Source: Bacillota bacterium
GTDB lineage: Bacteria > Bacillota > UBA4882 > UBA8346
Length of the DNA: 64,000 nucleotides
Assembly: GCA_023429995.1 (NCBI GenBank)
Contig: JAEZCE010000012.1
Location: 1-64,000 of the forward strand
Reading direction: 5' to 3'
Shown: positions 63,601 to 64,000 of the stretch, piece by piece
How positions within the stretch are numbered: position 1 is the first letter of the stretch
Layout of the letters: the number at the start of each line of letters is the position of its first letter
Notes under the pieces: model-generated
Databases searched by the model: none
The model's input: only the letters and a program-made list of their open reading frames with translations
What the model was told of the DNA's origin: nothing
Made by a program: the position numbers and the translations under genes

Positions 63601-64000
63601 TCAGCCACTACAGGCTTTTTTAAGTTCCGCGATTTTTTCTTTCATTTGGGGAATATCGTTTTGTAGTTTTAAAATCGTACTGCCGACAAAGACGGCATCG
63701 GCCCCGGAATTTTTGGCCATTTCAATATCATCGGTGGTGTAAATGCCAACTCCGGCATAGATTTCTCTGCGGATTCCCCTTCTTTTTAACTCCTGAATGC
63801 AAGCCTTTAAGGTGGGAAACTGCGGATTTACATTGTTACTGGTCGGCTTGGCCTGCATATATACAAATCCGTTGGATGAAAGCGCCGCCGCGATTTCTTC
63901 TTCCGCCATATGAAATTGAACATAACAGGAGATCCGGATACCACGGTCCGCCAATGCGTCTTTAACAGCCTTATTATTGCCGCCAACATAAATGATATCG
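63601..64000 (-). CDS. TrpA-like (tryptophan synthase alpha family) protein, partial
   Basis: The frame is open to the window edge, so only the C-terminal 132 residues are present. DIIYVGGNNKAVKDALADRG, then SCYVQFHMAEEEIAAALS, FVYMQAKPTSNN and REIYAGVGIYTTDDIEMAKN, ADAVFVGSTILKL follow the end of a (beta/alpha)8 barrel of the tryptophan synthase alpha type: the phosphate-binding GVGI and GSTI positions match. It may be a TrpA paralogue with another substrate, as the usual TrpA text is only loosely kept. The N-terminal half is needed to decide. Confidence 0.55.
   Translation of the reverse strand, partial: DIIYVGGNNKAVKDALADRGIRISCYVQFHMAEEEIAAALSSNGFVYMQAKPTSNNVNPQFPTLKACIQELKRRGIRREIYAGVGIYTTDDIEMAKNSGADAVFVGSTILKLQNDIPQMKEKIAELKKACSG

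Overview
The window looks like chromosome from a fermentative, carbohydrate-using diderm member of the Firmicutes (Limnochordia/Hydrogenispora-like is a guess from gene content; no rRNA or tRNA gene is present to test it). Firmicutes traits are strong AGGAGG ribosome-binding sites, a threonine-type T-box leader in front of hom, a YesM/YesN-type two-component pair, cre-like operators and a DUF6809 gene. Outer-membrane traits are a beta-barrel porin-like protein ending in Phe (25530-26657) and an operon of exported FlgT/LPP20/FlgO-CsgG-like proteins (11241-15363).

Layout. 1-8.5 kb is a visibly A+T-richer accessory island: a DUF6809 gene, two paralogous secreted beta-propellers, a broken IS1182-family transposase, a third propeller gene overlapping an Rhs-core/papain-like-amidase gene, a second Rhs C-terminal stub with a small downstream gene, and two copies of a repeat carrying XRE-regulator remnants. 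I read it as a decayed Rhs toxin-immunity island with orphan immunity-like genes. 8.5-17.9 kb holds housekeeping and envelope genes: a DUF2156 protein, a DsrE-like protein, a rubredoxin and a possible 22-residue peptide gene (both short), the FlgT/LPP20/CsgG operon, a LarA-like protein and a CBS-domain protein. 17.5-24.7 kb is an oligopeptide (opp-type) ABC operon on the minus strand that carries repeat elements in two of its intergenic gaps. A reverse rubrerythrin and the porin follow.

27.3-41 kb is a pectin/hexuronate locus: solute-binding protein, two permeases, GH105, GH28, a divergent AraC regulator, KdgK and a LacI regulator. Its inner part is decayed: a LarA-like gene, gnd, an SDR fragment and uxaE are all broken by stops, frameshifts or truncation, while the uptake and depolymerisation genes and kdgK stay open. 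41.4-50.4 kb is one minus-strand operon: histidine kinase, response regulator, GH13 glucosidase, 2-hydroxyacid dehydrogenase, solute-binding protein and two permeases, for an alpha-glucoside. 50.7-64 kb is mostly core metabolism: T-box-controlled hom, a DUF4139 protein, YjbQ, a long-form GMP synthase, a DegT aminotransferase, a GNAT, a Nudix hydrolase, pta, a 42-bp tandem array in the pta upstream region, an LD-carboxypeptidase and a TrpA-like gene cut by the window edge.

The most interesting items are the Rhs toxin/immunity island, the FlgT-FlgP-FlgO-like operon, the decay of the hexuronate pathway, the 42-bp array next to pta, and the possible 22-residue peptide gene.
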